Origin: Blasia pusilla
Taxonomy: Eukaryota; Marchantiophyta; Marchantiopsida; Blasiales
Assembly (NCBI GenBank): GCA_050084515.1
Contig: CM114275.1
Location: 24,862,001-24,926,000, forward strand
Length of the DNA stretch: 64,000 bases
Direction: 5' to 3'
Under the pieces are notes generated by a model. The model searched no databases and was not told where the DNA came from. It was given only the letters and a program-made list of their open reading frames with translations. The translations under genes were made by a program, and so were the position numbers. Position 1 is the stretch's first letter. Each line of letters opens with the position of its first letter. Below, piece by piece: positions 63,276-64,000 of this stretch.

Positions 63276-64000
63276 ATTAGTCAAGGGTAACATTACTACT
63301 TATCACGAAGGGGAAAGTATGATGAATGACTTCACTAACCAACATATTTATTAAATGACCTATAACATTAATTTAGAATAATCCTATTGGATGAGACTTT
63401 GATATATCTATTGGTTGAGAGATCAAGCAATCCTATTGGTTGAGAGGGGCAAGTGCCAATAAGAGAAGAGTTTGAAAATTGAAGGGCAATTTCCAATGAT
63501 AATATAGATTAATTAGTACTTGACTACTCGTGTGATAGATATCGGGCCTAAGGGGACAGGGGAAATGCTTTCCATCCTCTTGAGAGGATAAAAGAGAAAA
63601 AGGGATTATTCCACATTTGGGAGAAAATAGTTTGCGGTCCTTTGAGAGGGACGAGGAGAGAAAATGCTTTGTAGGCATGTGTAGAGGGCATGCCAAGGTT
63701 GCTATTAAGATCACACGAATCTCACTAATATTAATCATACAAACCTAAGGTCACACAAATCTCATTACACGGATCTCTGTGCAAAACCTTCAATGCACTA
63801 TAGGAAGAAATCTCACAAACCAAAGTGATGTCTTGGATAGCCTGTCCAATCAAGAAAAAAAATGAAACATACATGTAGGGGCGGTAAATAGTCCCCCTTT
63901 TCCTTATCCAAACTTCCCTCAATATTTACAAAAATACATATAACTTCTCCTTATTTTTTAAGAAACACACCTCTTTCACTAGTATCTCATCCTCTCTCTA

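Larger units (their letters stand above)
60400..63999. other. A+T-rich intergenic DNA
   Basis: No gene was recognised upstream of RPL3. The stretch holds a SINE-like sequence near 61490-61585, a 9-bp-stem hairpin near 61674-61702 (CTTTATTGC/GCAATAAAG) and a degenerate Helitron-like end at 63250. Confidence 0.5.

Overview
This is plant nuclear DNA, mostly A+T-rich and dominated by decayed transposable elements. One complete host gene can be recognised with confidence: a cytosolic ribosomal protein L3 (uL3) gene on the minus strand at 58382-60148. It has four exons and predicts 389 residues, the usual plant length, and a telo-box and a site II element lie upstream, as in plant ribosomal protein promoters. 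The retroelement types resemble those I associate with charophyte algae and seedless plants. I infer a streptophyte, perhaps a non-seed land plant, but the species cannot be read from this window.

The layout from left to right is as follows. 1-4180: A+T-rich intergenic DNA with short foldbacks and a Helitron-like end. 4180-8837: a truncated, decayed Ty3/Gypsy element on the minus strand (gag, protease, start of RT, and a 5' region with a TATA box). 8838 to about 12840: a gag-bearing fragment of a second Gypsy family, minus strand, with no pol. 15440-16640: a G+C-richer block of unknown origin. 17674-23862: a pol-bearing retroelement on the minus strand, flanked by a 4-bp target duplication. 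24-38 kb: mostly intergenic, with a SINE-like sequence, a large foldback, several G+C-rich blocks and an unidentified decayed coding region near 33.3-34.2 kb. 38.3-41.2 kb: a CG-rich block with one 222-codon ORF. 43734-44351: a miniature relative of the 17674-23862 element. 47.4-55 kb: a moderately G+C-rich region without a recognisable intact gene. 58.4-60.3 kb: RPL3 and its promoter. 60.5-64 kb: intergenic, with a SINE-like sequence and a Helitron-like end.

The most interesting object is the 17674-23862 element. Its domains run protease, C5-cytosine DNA methyltransferase, reverse transcriptase, RNase H, integrase, PHD finger. A DNA-modifying enzyme and a chromatin-reading module thus sit on one retrotransposon polyprotein. 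Cytosine methyltransferases captured by retrotransposons have been reported from dinoflagellates and charophytes. The combination with a C-terminal PHD finger, the absence of gag, and ends that are not a pair of LTRs all deserve attention. The 618-bp relative at 43734-44351 looks like the two outer ends of this element joined together. A gag-only fragment of apparently related type lies about 5 kb away and shares a leader motif with it, which raises the possibility of a split gag/pol pair. All retroelement reading frames here carry stops or frameshifts, so these copies are probably inactive.
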